This document shows positions 7,493 through 14,094 of a stretch of DNA of 32,078 nt, piece after piece. Origin of the DNA: Planomonospora parontospora (GTDB taxonomy: Bacteria; Actinomycetota; Actinomycetes; Streptosporangiales; Streptosporangiaceae); NCBI GenBank assembly GCA_014647935.1, contig BMQD01000043.1, forward strand, positions 1 through 32,078, given 5' to 3'. Every line of letters begins with the position of its first letter. Position 1 is the stretch's first letter. A program made the position numbers and the translations under genes. The notes beneath the pieces are model-generated. The model searched no databases. It worked only from the letters and a program-made list of their open reading frames with translations, and was not told the origin of the DNA.

Positions 7493-8152
7493 CTAGATGT
7501 GTCGGGCGTAGCCGTCGAGGCGGTCGGCCAGTTCCTGCGGCCGGGAGAGCATCACCATGTGGCTGCCACCGATTTCGTCGGGGACGACGTCCAGCCGCTC
7601 GCGTGCGATCCGGCGCATGAACTCCGGGCCGAAGAACCGGTCGTCGCGGCAGATCAGCACTCTGGTCGCCACCTCGGGCCAAGCCGTCAACGGCCAGGGC
7701 TCGACCAGCGAGCGTTCGGCGTGGCCCTGGCCCCGGCGCATCGCTTCGGCGGCCAAGGCAGGCGACACGTCATGGCAGAAGGCGGCCACCGGGTCGTCTT
7801 CGCTGCCGTCGCCGCCGGACGCTTCGAAGCCGGTCGCGGTCCACCAGTCACCTGGCGGCTCGCCCGGTGCGGGGATCATGCCCGCCAGCAGGACCAGCAG
7901 GTCGGCACGGACCCTCTCGCACACCAGCGGACCGACGAACCCGCCCCAGGAGTGGGCGACCACGACCAGGTCGGTGCGCTCGCCGATGGCCTCCACCACC
8001 GTGTCGGTGAGCTCGGCCAATCCCGCCGTCTCCCGTTCGAGGGGCAGGTCGACGGCGACGACATCGTGGCCCCGGGCGCGTAGCTCGGGATCGAGCAGAT
8101 GCCACTGCCAGGCGACGCCGCCGCCGCCGTGGATCAAAACGAACGTCGCCAT
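7493..8152 (-). CDS. Alpha/beta hydrolase (esterase-like)
   Basis: This 219-residue protein has the small alpha/beta-hydrolase layout: the oxyanion strand FVLIHGGGG, nucleophile elbow HSWGG (Ser68), acid in ICRDDRFF (Asp170 or 171) and His198 in GSHMVML. Length and motifs fit the salicylate-esterase or hydroxynitrile-lyase-like group (plant MES/HNL and bacterial EstC type), which act on small esters. The substrate is unknown. The ATG at 8152 has AGGAAGG upstream. It is convergent with the PLD gene. Its upstream region contains repeat copy A, a large hairpin and a possible regulator remnant. Confidence 0.9.
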   Translation of the reverse strand: MATFVLIHGGGGVAWQWHLLDPELRARGHDVVAVDLPLERETAGLAELTDTVVEAIGERTDLVVVAHSWGGFVGPLVCERVRADLLVLLAGMIPAPGEPPGDWWTATGFEASGGDGSEDDPVAAFCHDVSPALAAEAMRRGQGHAERSLVEPWPLTAWPEVATRVLICRDDRFFGPEFMRRIARERLDVVPDEIGGSHMVMLSRPQELADRLDGYARHI

Positions 8153-8256
8153 GAGCGGATGTCCTTCCTCTGGAGATGAGAGTGATCATCGCTGTTGCCA
8201 CCGACAGTTTCCGAACCTGCCGCCGGCTCTCCACAGGTTTGCCGTCTTCCTGTCGA

Positions 8257-8292
8257 GCGCCCGGTCGTTGTCGGTGAGACGGAGAATTCCGG
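8257..8292 (+). repeat. Dispersed 36-bp repeat, copy A
   Basis: This begins GCGCCCGG and ends GAGAATTCCGG, matching 29 of 36 positions of copy B at 11271-11306 in the same orientation. Copy C (9576-9596) shares its first 21 positions. Confidence 0.6.
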
Positions 8293-8321
8293 TCGGCGGT
8301 GAGGCCCGGAGGAAGCGGAGG

Positions 8322-8363
8322 CGGCCGCACTGCGCCGCTACCTGGAGCGGCGCAGTGCGGCCG
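8322..8363. other. Perfect 18-bp inverted repeat with 6-nt loop
   Basis: The left arm CGGCCGCACTGCGCCGCT (8322-8339) and right arm AGCGGCGCAGTGCGGCCG (8346-8363) are exact complements around ACCTGG. No T-run follows on either strand, so it is not a standard intrinsic terminator. It could be an actinomycete hairpin terminator, a processing signal or the remnant of a mobile element. Confidence 0.75.
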
Positions 8364-8480
8364 GTGCTGGAGGCCCTGACCGCCGACGGGAGCGGCCTGC
8401 CCGCCGTCGCCGCCTTCTTCGAGCGGCTGGTGGCGGCGCACTGGCCGACCTGCCGGCGGCCGTTGCGGCAGCCGAGCCGT
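8355..8480 (+). pseudogene. Possible TetR-type regulator C-terminal remnant
   Basis: The frame starting at 8355 reads VRPVLEALTADGSGLPAVAA then FFERLVAAHWPT, which resembles the first helices of a TetR ligand domain. Just upstream, the other frame reads RRYLERRSAA, which would continue it naturally if one base were lost or gained. No HTH, start codon or ribosome binding site is present. The 588-bp gap between 8153 and 8740 otherwise holds repeat copy A and the hairpin. The reading is tentative because the hairpin itself spans the supposed frameshift. Confidence 0.3.
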
Positions 8481-8740
8481 CTCCCGCCCCCGATGCCGCC
8501 GGTATCGGTCACTGACATCCGAGCGTGCCGCCGCAGTGCGACCGGTGGTCGGCCGCCAAGCCCGGTTGACACCACGTAGGACGACTTCATCGACCGAGAG
8601 GTCCGGCGGATGCACGACTGGCTGAGCCGGTGCTCCCCCGCCCCGAGCGCGCCGGCGGCGCCGTATCCGACGACACCGCGTCGGCGAACGCCTGACGCGA
8701 CCTGAGTTCGACTACCTGAGTTCAACGATCGGAGAGAGAC

Positions 8741-9043
8741 ATGTTCGTGGTGTTGCTGCGGTTCTCCGCCGACAAGAGCGCGGCCGAACGGTACATGCCC
8801 GGCCACCAGGAGTGGATCGAGCGCGGCGTCGACGACGGAGTGTTCCTGCTGGTCGGCGGCATCCAGCCGGGACTGGGCGGCGCGATCGTGGCGCACGGCA
8901 CCTCGCGGGATGACCTGGAGGCCCGCGTGGCGGCCGACCCGTTCGTCGAACAGGACATCGTCAGCGCGGAGATCGTCGAGATCGCGCCATGGCTGGCCGA
9001 CGACCGGCTGAAGTTCCTGCTCGCAGAGCCTGTCCTGCCCTGA
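8741..9043 (+). CDS. YciI-like protein
   Basis: The 100-residue product (MFVVLLRFSADKSAAERYMPGHQEWIERGVDDG, split here at residue 17 for reading) matches the small YciI/DGPF-type ferredoxin-like fold. It has an N-terminal beta strand, a conserved H-x-x-W/Y region near residue 22, and LLVGGIQPGLGGAIV, followed by DDLEARVAADPFVEQDIVSA and a final beta strand. YciI proteins are small dimeric putative enzymes with a His-Asp pair and no settled general function. GGAGAGAGAC before the ATG is a good ribosome binding site. A GC-rich inverted repeat follows the stop codon. It seems monocistronic. Confidence 0.85.
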   Translation: MFVVLLRFSADKSAAERYMPGHQEWIERGVDDGVFLLVGGIQPGLGGAIVAHGTSRDDLEARVAADPFVEQDIVSAEIVEIAPWLADDRLKFLLAEPVLP

Positions 9044-9107
9044 CAGGGCGGGGGCACCGCATGCGTCCCAGGGCGGGCCCGGGGGCGCATGCGCCGGTGC
9101 CCGCCTG
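9043..9107 (+). terminator. GC-rich hairpin after the YciI-like gene
   Basis: CAGGGCGGGGGCACCG just after the stop pairs imperfectly with CGGTGCCCGCCTG about 45 bp later, with a further GCATGCG/CGCATGC pair inside. No T-tract is seen, as is common for actinomycete terminators. Confidence 0.4.
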
Positions 9108-9130
9108 CCATGGCAGAGGACCATGATGAG

Positions 9131-9540
9131 ATGCCCGTACCGACGCCCGGTCCGCAGCTGCCGCGCTGCTCCTGGAGCGGCACCGCCCCGGAGTTCCTGG
9201 CCTGCCACGACACCGAATGGGGCTTCCCCGTCGGTGACGACCGCCGCCTGTTCGAGAAACCGTGCCTGGAAGGCTTCCAGTCCGAACTCAGCCGGCGCAC
9301 CATCTCGACCAAGCGGAACAACTTCCGCGCCGCCTTCGCCAGCTTTGACGTCTCCGCCCTGGCCCGCTTCACCGCCCGCGATGCCGAGCGCCTGCTCCAG
9401 GACGCCGGCATCGTACGGCACCGCGGCAAGACCGAGGCAGTGATCAACGACGTCCGCCGCGCCGAGGGCCTGCGGGAGCGGGAAAGATCGCCGGCCGCCT
9501 TCGTCTGGCGCTATGAGCCCGAACCGGCAGACCTGCCTGC
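9131..9540 (+). pseudogene. tag: Truncated DNA-3-methyladenine glycosylase I (TagI)
   Basis: The first ~137 residues follow TagI: RCSWSGTAPEF with the N-terminal zinc Cys, CHDTEWGFPVGDDR with the zinc His, LEGFQ with the Glu of the base pocket, and RLLQDAGIVRHRGKTEAVIND. Then FVWRYEPEP is reached and homology stops. The C-terminal third, with the second zinc pair (His, Cys) and the GLVNDH region, is absent. It is replaced by unrelated sequence containing repeat copy C at 9576-9596. The conserved Trp of LSWITVLKKR is also lost (here LSRRTISTKR). The frame stays open to 9883, but the extra residues look random. TagI excises 3-methyladenine from DNA; this copy is almost certainly inactive. Confidence 0.8.
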
Positions 9541-9575
9541 ACACCATGTTGCGCGCCAGTTGTCGACAGTGCCCT

Positions 9576-9596
9576 GCGCCCGGTTGTTGTCAGTGG
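9576..9596 (+). repeat. Dispersed repeat, copy C (partial)
   Basis: This begins GCGCCCGGTTG and ends TCAGTGG, matching 18 of 21 and 17 of 21 positions of copies A and B. A diverged tandem version (TTGCGCGCCAGTTGTCGACA) precedes it at 9549-9568. It lies just past the point where the tag gene loses homology. Confidence 0.5.
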
Positions 9597-9725
9597 CTGC
9601 CGGACAGCTGCTCGGCGAGGGTGTTGTGCAGCTGCGCGCCAGCCAAGGGATGTCCGGTTCGTGCCGCGACGGGCCAGTGCGATCCTCCTGGCAAGGTCCC
9701 CCGGCGGAAGGCGGGCCAAATGGCG

Positions 9726-10337
9726 TTATGAGTTTGTCCGACTACGGCGGGCGTAGGCGCGGGCGGCGCGGGCACGGTCGCCGCAGCGCACCGAGCACCA
9801 GCGGCGGCGGCCGTACCGCAGCAGGTAGCGGCTGCACGGTGGCGAGCCGCAGGCGGTCAGGCGCTCGCGGTCGGGGCCGGTGAGCAGGTCGGCGGCGCTG
9901 GCGGCCAGCGTCGCCAGGGCGTGCTCGACGATCTGGGTGGCGGGATGGGCGGCGGCGCGATACAGGCCCCGGGTCGGCTCCCAGGCCAGCAGCAAGGCCG
10001 CGGGGGCGCGAGTCAGGGCGTCGTTGACGGCGCTGAGCGCGTCGGCCGGGGCGGGGTGGCCGTCGAGGTGGGAGGCGAGCAGTGCGCGGATGTGCTCGCG
10101 CAGGGTGCGCAGCTGGGCCGCGCACCTCTCCTGCAGCCCGGCGTCGAGGCCGGCGGGGGCCAGATCGTGCTCGATGAGCCACTGGGTGCCGGCCGCCGGG
10201 CTGCCCAGAAGGTCGAGGAACCGGTCGCCGGGCAGGGCGAGGGCGCTGTTGGCGAAGTCCAGGGCGAGATACTGCTCGGCTCCTGGCGCGGGCGGCACCA
10301 CGGGCGCGGCGGTCACGGTCTCCTGCATGGCTCTCAT
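9726..10337 (-). CDS. ABATE/CGNR zinc-finger protein, putative transcription regulator
   Basis: The 203-residue protein has the N-terminal ABATE region (YLALDFANSALALPGDRF, then helices to about residue 155) and a C-terminal CGNR-type zinc finger. That finger has C-G-S-P-P-C near residue 165, C-S-V-R-C near 184, and the basic tail GDRARAARAYARR. Family members with this pair of domains are regarded as stress-associated regulators that bind DNA through the CGNR tail. It is divergent from the MBL-fold hydrolase. The 78-bp region between them carries two perfect 8+8 bp inverted repeats (10332-10406), suggesting it controls itself and the hydrolase. Start candidates are ATG 10337 or 10328. Three- and six-frame alternatives extending to 11495 read through the opposing gene and are discarded. 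Confidence 0.85.
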   Translation of the reverse strand: MRAMQETVTAAPVVPPAPGAEQYLALDFANSALALPGDRFLDLLGSPAAGTQWLIEHDLAPAGLDAGLQERCAAQLRTLREHIRALLASHLDGHPAPADALSAVNDALTRAPAALLLAWEPTRGLYRAAAHPATQIVEHALATLAASAADLLTGPDRERLTACGSPPCSRYLLRYGRRRWCSVRCGDRARAARAYARRSRTNS

Positions 10338-10407
10338 GGTAAGAGTTGTCATCATCCATGAGAAGCGACTACCGTGCATCACGGATAAATCGACTCTCAT
10401 CCGTGAG
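10332..10407. promoter_or_regulatory. Double inverted repeat in the ABATE/MBL divergent promoter
   Basis: Repeat 1 is TCTCATGG (10332-10339) paired with CCATGAGA (10356-10363). Repeat 2 is TCACGGAT (10379-10386) paired with ATCCGTGA (10399-10406). TCATCCATGAG (10352-10362) and TCATCCGTGAG (10397-10407) are also direct repeats with one mismatch, 45 bp apart. The layout suggests two copies of one binding site, most simply for the CGNR protein. Confidence 0.6.
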
Positions 10408-10415
10408 GTGTTTCT

Positions 10416-11198
10416 GTGATGGCCATCACCGGCACGACCGGCGAGCAGATCCCCGTCCGCGCCTTCGGCGGCCCGACCGCCCTCATCGAGTACGGCGGGC
10501 TGCGCCTGCTCATCGACCCCACCTTCGACCCTCCCGGCGACTACCCGCTCCCCAACGGCCGGACCCTGACCAAGACCGCGCCCCCGGCCGCCTCCCCGGC
10601 CGACCTCGGCCGCATCGACGCGGTCCTGCTCTCCCACGACCAGCACCCCGACAACCTCGACCACTCCGGCCGGGCCCTGCTCGCCGACGTCCCGCTGACC
10701 CTCACCACCCCCAGCGGCGCCGGCCGCCTGGGCGGCACCGCCCAGGGCCTCGCCCCTTGGCAGTCCGTCGACCTGCAGCGCCCCGACGGCGGCACCGTGA
10801 CCGTCACCGCTGCCCCCGCTCTGCACGGCCCCGAGAACGCCCCCGACGTCGAGGCGATCACCGGCGAGGTCGTCGGCTTCGTCCTGACCGCCCCCGACCT
10901 GCCCACGGTCTACGTCAGCGGCGACAACGCCTCCCTGACCCTGGTCGGGCAGGTCGCCGAGCGCTTCGGCCCCATCGACACCGCCGTGCTGTTCTCCGGG
11001 GCTCCCCGCCTGCCGATCTTCGACGGCGCCCCGCTGGTCCTCGACAGCGCCCAGGCCGCCGAAGCGGCGAAGATTCTCGGCGCGCGCCGGGTGGTGCCCG
11101 TTCACTGCGACAGCTGGGCCCACTTCACCGAGAGCCGCCAGGACCTGGTGGACGCCTTCACCGCCGCCGGCCTGACTGAGCGCCTGCAACTGGACTGA
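10416..11198 (+). CDS. MBL-fold metallo-hydrolase
   Basis: The 260-residue protein starts with TALIEYGGLRLLIDPTFDPPG, typical of the UlaG-like branch of the metallo-beta-lactamase fold. It carries the metal motif as LLSHDQHPDNLDHSG (H-D-x-H-x-D), then APALHGP near residue 143, YVSGDNAS near 168 (metal-bridging Asp) and VPVHCDSWAH near 228. These match the His/Asp ligand order of the fold, so the site looks intact. Substrate is unknown; relatives act on lactones or phosphodiesters. The start is GTG 10416 or ATG 10419, after GTGAGGTG. It is divergent from the ABATE/CGNR regulator and likely under its control. Confidence 0.9.
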   Translation: MMAITGTTGEQIPVRAFGGPTALIEYGGLRLLIDPTFDPPGDYPLPNGRTLTKTAPPAASPADLGRIDAVLLSHDQHPDNLDHSGRALLADVPLTLTTPSGAGRLGGTAQGLAPWQSVDLQRPDGGTVTVTAAPALHGPENAPDVEAITGEVVGFVLTAPDLPTVYVSGDNASLTLVGQVAERFGPIDTAVLFSGAPRLPIFDGAPLVLDSAQAAEAAKILGARRVVPVHCDSWAHFTESRQDLVDAFTAAGLTERLQLD

Positions 11199-11270
11199 AC
11201 ACGCCCCCTGACCGATGCCTCTCCACCAGACCGTCAACCCTTCAGCGCCGGCCGCGGCCGGGTGTGTTGC

Positions 11271-11306
11271 GCGCCCGGCTGCTGGCAGTGAGGCTGAGAA
11301 TTCCGG
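11271..11306 (+). repeat. Dispersed 36-bp repeat, copy B
   Basis: This partner of copy A (8257-8292) begins GCGCCCGG and ends GAGAATTCCGG, and lies between the MBL hydrolase and the tetR-VOC unit. It is preceded by GTGTTGC. A short GGCCGT/ACGGCC hairpin follows, as a larger hairpin follows copy A. Confidence 0.6.
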
Positions 11307-11373
11307 CACCCTCGGCCGTACCGGTGACGGCCCGTCGGACAACAGTCCTTCCGGCCCGGTCAGCATTAATCCA

Positions 11374-11402
11374 TTGACGGAGTGAGTACTCACTCCTAAT
11401 GA
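11374..11402 (+). promoter_or_regulatory. Promoter with 18-bp perfect operator in its spacer
   Basis: TTGACG (11374-11379) and TAATGA (11397-11402) are 17 bp apart. The spacer is occupied by the perfect palindrome GGAGTGAGTACTCACTCC (11379-11396). A regulator bound here would block RNA polymerase, the classic TetR autorepression layout. Transcription would begin near 11409, so the ATG at 11399 cannot be the start and ATG 11411 would be leaderless. Confidence 0.75.
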
Positions 11403-11410
11403 TGAAGTGC

Positions 11411-12031
11411 ATGACGCACACCCCCACCCGGCGACGAGCGCCGGCAATGAGTATCGAAGACCGCAGAGCGATGATCGTGGCCACGACGCTGCCACTAGTC
11501 GCCGAGTACGGCGCCGCGGTCACCACCAACCGCATCGCCCGCGCGGCCGGCATCGGCGAAGGCACCATCTTCCGGGTCTTCACCGACAAGGACGACCTGC
11601 TGCAGGCGTGCCTGGCCGAGGTGATGAACCCCGAGCACGTGCTGCGCGAACTGGCCTCGATCCCTCTGGACGATCCACTGGCCGACCGGCTGGTCCAGGC
11701 GGCCGAGGCGTTGCGCGCCCACCTGGAACGTATGGGCACGGTGATCGGCACCCTGCACGCCTCCGGCCACCAGCGCGGGCGACCGGCCGCCGACCGACCC
11801 GCCCCGGGCGGCCGGGAAGCCTCGATGAAGGCGACGCACGAGGCCCTCACCGAGCTGATCGAACCCGACCGCGCAGTGCTGCGCCTGGAACCGGAGACGA
11901 TCGCCTCGGTCTTCCTGGGGATGCTGTTTCCCCGCTTCCACCCCGCCTCCGGTGAAGCCGGGCCGTCCTCGCACGATCTCGTCGACATTCTCCTGCACGG
12001 CGTCGTCACTGCTCCGGGGAGCCCGGTATGA
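11411..12031 (+). CDS. TetR-family repressor, autoregulated
   Basis: The 206-residue product has an N-terminal HTH (about residues 25-65: LVAEYGAAVTTNRIARAAGI ... GTIFRVFTDKDDLLQACL) and a C-terminal helical ligand domain. The ATG at 11399 overlaps the -10 element, so I place the start at ATG 11411, two bases from the expected transcription start; ATG 11447 (MSIEDRRAM) is another option. The palindrome at 11379-11396 is its likely operator. It shares an ATGA overlap with the VOC gene, so the pair forms one operon in which the regulator probably responds to a toxic ligand handled by the VOC protein. The ligand is unknown. Confidence 0.88.
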   Translation: MTHTPTRRRAPAMSIEDRRAMIVATTLPLVAEYGAAVTTNRIARAAGIGEGTIFRVFTDKDDLLQACLAEVMNPEHVLRELASIPLDDPLADRLVQAAEALRAHLERMGTVIGTLHASGHQRGRPAADRPAPGGREASMKATHEALTELIEPDRAVLRLEPETIASVFLGMLFPRFHPASGEAGPSSHDLVDILLHGVVTAPGSPV

Positions 12032-12402
12032 CCATCACGCTGAACCACACCATCGTGCCCGCGGCCGACCACCGGCAGGCGGCCCGCTTCTTCGCCTCGA
12101 TCATGGGCCTGGAGGAGCTGCCGCCCGCCGGCCGAAGCGGCCACTTCGCCCCCGTACGGATCAACGAGCAGCTGACCCTGGACTTCATGACCGTGGCCGA
12201 TCCCGTCGGCATGCATCTGGCCTTCGACGTGGACCCGGCCACCTTCGATCAGATCCTGGCCCGCCTGCAGCAGGCCGGCGTGCCCTACGGCAACCGTCCC
12301 ACCGAGCCCGACAACGGCCGCATCGACCACCCGCTGTGTGCGCGCGGGCTGTTCTTCGTCGACGACGCCCGCAACTTGTATGAGGTGATGTCTCCGGCCT
12401 GA
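12028..12402 (+). CDS. VOC (glyoxalase/bleomycin-resistance) family protein
   Basis: This 124-residue single-domain-pair VOC protein reads LNHTIVPAADHRQAARFFAS with metal-position His7, then ADPVGMHLAFDVDPATFDQI with the second His near 62, and ends GLFFVDDARNLYEVMSP with the C-terminal Glu near 119. These are the usual metal ligands, so a working metal site is plausible. The superfamily includes glyoxalases, dioxygenases and drug-binding resistance proteins; the substrate cannot be named. Its start overlaps the stop of the TetR gene (ATGA at 12028), so it is translationally coupled and repressed with it. No terminator hairpin is obvious downstream, where a degenerate repeat array begins. Confidence 0.88.
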   Translation: MTITLNHTIVPAADHRQAARFFASIMGLEELPPAGRSGHFAPVRINEQLTLDFMTVADPVGMHLAFDVDPATFDQILARLQQAGVPYGNRPTEPDNGRIDHPLCARGLFFVDDARNLYEVMSPA

Positions 12403-12451
12403 TCCCTCAAGCCGGACCACCGTCCCTGCTTCCGGAGTGGCTCGATTTGAT

Positions 12452-12543
12452 TTTGTTCGCGAGCTTGGGCGCCCGATGTTCGCGACTTTCGGCACCACGT
12501 TGCCGGCGCCGCGTACCGAGATGTTCGTGAGAACCGGCACCAC
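12452..12543. repeat. Degenerate ~23-bp tandem repeat array
   Basis: The clearest units are GATGTTCGCGACTTTCGGCA plus CCAC (12475-12498) and GATGTTCGTGAGAACCGGCA plus CCAC (12520-12543), with 19 of 24 matches. TTTGTTCGCGAGCTTGGGCG (12452-12471) is a further diverged unit and the 21 bp between the clear units may be another. No gene is recognised here. Confidence 0.5.
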
Positions 12544-12643
12544 TTGTGGATCTTGTCCGTCGGTGGCGCCGGTGCTAAGGCCTGTCCTGTGAATCTTCTA
12601 ACGCTGATTCAGCCAGCTCGTCGCTCGAAACTATGCGGAGAAC

Positions 12644-12961
12644 GTGATCGATATCATCGGCCGGTGGCGGGCCTTCGAAAAGACGCTCCGCGACCGCGAG
12701 TTCGACTGGGGATCGCACTTCGCCCCGGCACAACTCCGCTACGCCCGCTCCGCCGAGCATCCGCGCGGAGCCGGCGTGGATCACCTCCTCCCCGCCGACT
12801 ACCGGGCGTTCGTTTCCGAGGTGGGATATCCGGTCATCGGGTTCGGCTACTACGACAGGGACGGGATCTCCTTCTTTTTCCGGGCTCCAGCGGCATGCTG
12901 CCTTAGCTCCGGAGCCCCGTTCACCCTCCGTGCGATCAATCATGACCCGAGCCGGATGTGA
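12644..12961 (+). pseudogene. SMI1/KNR4-like (SUKH) fragment
   Basis: The 105-residue frame starts at GTG 12644 after GCGGAGAAC and contains VDHLLPADYRAFVSEVGYPV then IGFGYYDRDGISFF. This resembles the early core of SMI1/KNR4-fold proteins (L-P-x-D-Y-R-x-F ... G-x-G). Full domains are about 150 residues. Here homology stops after ISFF and the remaining residues (RAPAACCLSSG ...) look like a frameshifted or foreign tail. Many actinomycete SUKH proteins are immunity proteins for polymorphic toxins, but no toxin gene is adjacent. It is best treated as a truncated orphan; a short functional protein is not excluded. Confidence 0.5.
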
Positions 12962-13008
12962 GTACGGGATCTGCCGACGAGCGCGCACTCCTGGCTTCCA
13001 GAGCGACG

Positions 13009-13425
13009 TCACGTGACGAGCACGGCGGTGAGCATCGAGAGATACGACTCATGGGCGAGACGCAGGCTGTCAAGGTCGGACGCCTCGAACCACGCCACAG
13101 CGTCGTGCTCGTCCGGCGCGGCGTTGACGGGTGTTCCGGTCCACCTGTCGACCAACCAGATCTGCATGTCGAACGTCGCGGTCCGGATCTCATGCATCGG
13201 CGGGCCGGACGGCTCCGGTGCCGTGATTCCCAACTCCTCCCGAAGCTCGCGGACAAGGCTCGCTTTCGGATCCTCCCCCTCCTCGACATGACCGCCCGGC
13301 AGGTCCCACACGTCGGGATACCACCGGCGTCCGGCGCTTCGATGACACAGCAACACCCGATCGCCGTCGCGAAGAACGGCCGTCACAATCCGGACCGGGC
13401 CGGAGTCGTCAGCGGAGATCGTCAT
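13009..13425 (-). CDS. Nudix hydrolase
   Basis: The 138-residue protein has a complete Nudix box, G45-x5-E51-x7-R59-E-L-x-E63-E64-x-G66-I (GGHVEEGEDPKASLVREL then REELGI). An HRSAGRRWYPDVWDLPGGH lead-in is typical of MutT-like pyrophosphatases. These hydrolyse nucleoside diphosphates linked to another group, using Mg ions held by the box glutamates. The start at 13425 (MTISADDSGP) fits the domain; the upstream in-frame extension to 13545 has no homology. It is a single gene, convergent with the SMI1-like fragment and followed upstream by an IS3 fragment. Confidence 0.92.
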   Translation of the reverse strand: MTISADDSGPVRIVTAVLRDGDRVLLCHRSAGRRWYPDVWDLPGGHVEEGEDPKASLVRELREELGITAPEPSGPPMHEIRTATFDMQIWLVDRWTGTPVNAAPDEHDAVAWFEASDLDSLRLAHESYLSMLTAVLVT

Positions 13426-13579
13426 CGGCACATTCTGACCCGTGTGGATCTGCCGCAGACAAGGCGCGTCCCGCCGCTGGCCTCCGTCACCGTGCGTGAG
13501 TGATGTGCTGGCCGACGACAGACGTATCCCGAGCCGCCCGGCCAACTCGGCGAACGCCCCGCTGGTGTACTGGGTGGAT

Positions 13580-13819
13580 TCAGACGATCAACGCAACACT
13601 GCTGGTGGATGGGTGGATCGTGACTCGGATGGGTCGGCCGGTGTCGACCTCGGCCTGGCGGATCCAGTAGCGCACCGCGGTCTCGGCCGGATCGAAGTCC
13701 TTGGCCACCTGGCCGATCGAACGGTCTCCGCGTTGGCACAGCTCGACGATCTCCGCCTTGAACTCACGCGTGAACGAGCGACGAGGACGCGGTTTCTTCT
13801 TCCCCATGTGCTCCATCAT
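13580..13819 (-). pseudogene. IS3-family transposase OrfA fragment
   Basis: GKKKPRPRRSFTREFKAEIV then ELCQRGDRSIGQVAKDFD and AVRYWIRQAEVDTGR match the HTH_Tnp_1 N-terminal region of IS3-family OrfA. After DTGR the sequence changes to unrelated residues (PIRVTIHPSTSSVALIV) and stops; the leucine-zipper part and OrfB (DDE integrase) are absent. The ATG at 13819 follows GAAAGGATGTCC; in-frame ATGs exist up to 13864. It is a remnant that cannot transpose. It differs from the other IS3-type fragment at 31122-31391, so two insertion events are implied. Confidence 0.8.
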
Positions 13820-14094
13820 GGACATCCTTTCGGGGGCGAGCCCCTGATCTCGGATGTCCGTCAAACCAGAACAAGCCCAACGTTACTGACATCAACCGGG
13901 CGCTCAACACCTCGTCCGGCGCCGCGCCCGGCCGCCGGACGACTCCGTCTCACTGCACCTTAAAACTGCCTTATATCCGTCTTATGGCACCCAGGGAACG
14001 TCGGCCGCCGGGAGAGCATGGATCCGCCCCTGCGGAGAACAGGAGACCTTCCCGTCCGCAAAGAGGCTAGGCATCCCCCGACCTGGAGTGATCC

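Noticed and set aside
9541-9883. C-terminal extension of the tag open frame to 9883
   Set aside because: The residues after about 137 show no family similarity and include dispersed repeat sequence; the region beyond 9726 is better explained by the opposing ABATE/CGNR gene.
10328-11495. Minus-strand extension of the ABATE/CGNR frame upstream to 11495
   Set aside because: It would read antisense through the MBL gene; homology and the operator place the start at 10328-10337.
12580-12610. GGCCTGTCCTGTGAATCTTC considered as the terminal repeat of an insertion sequence
   Set aside because: No matching inverted end, target duplication or transposase gene is found nearby.
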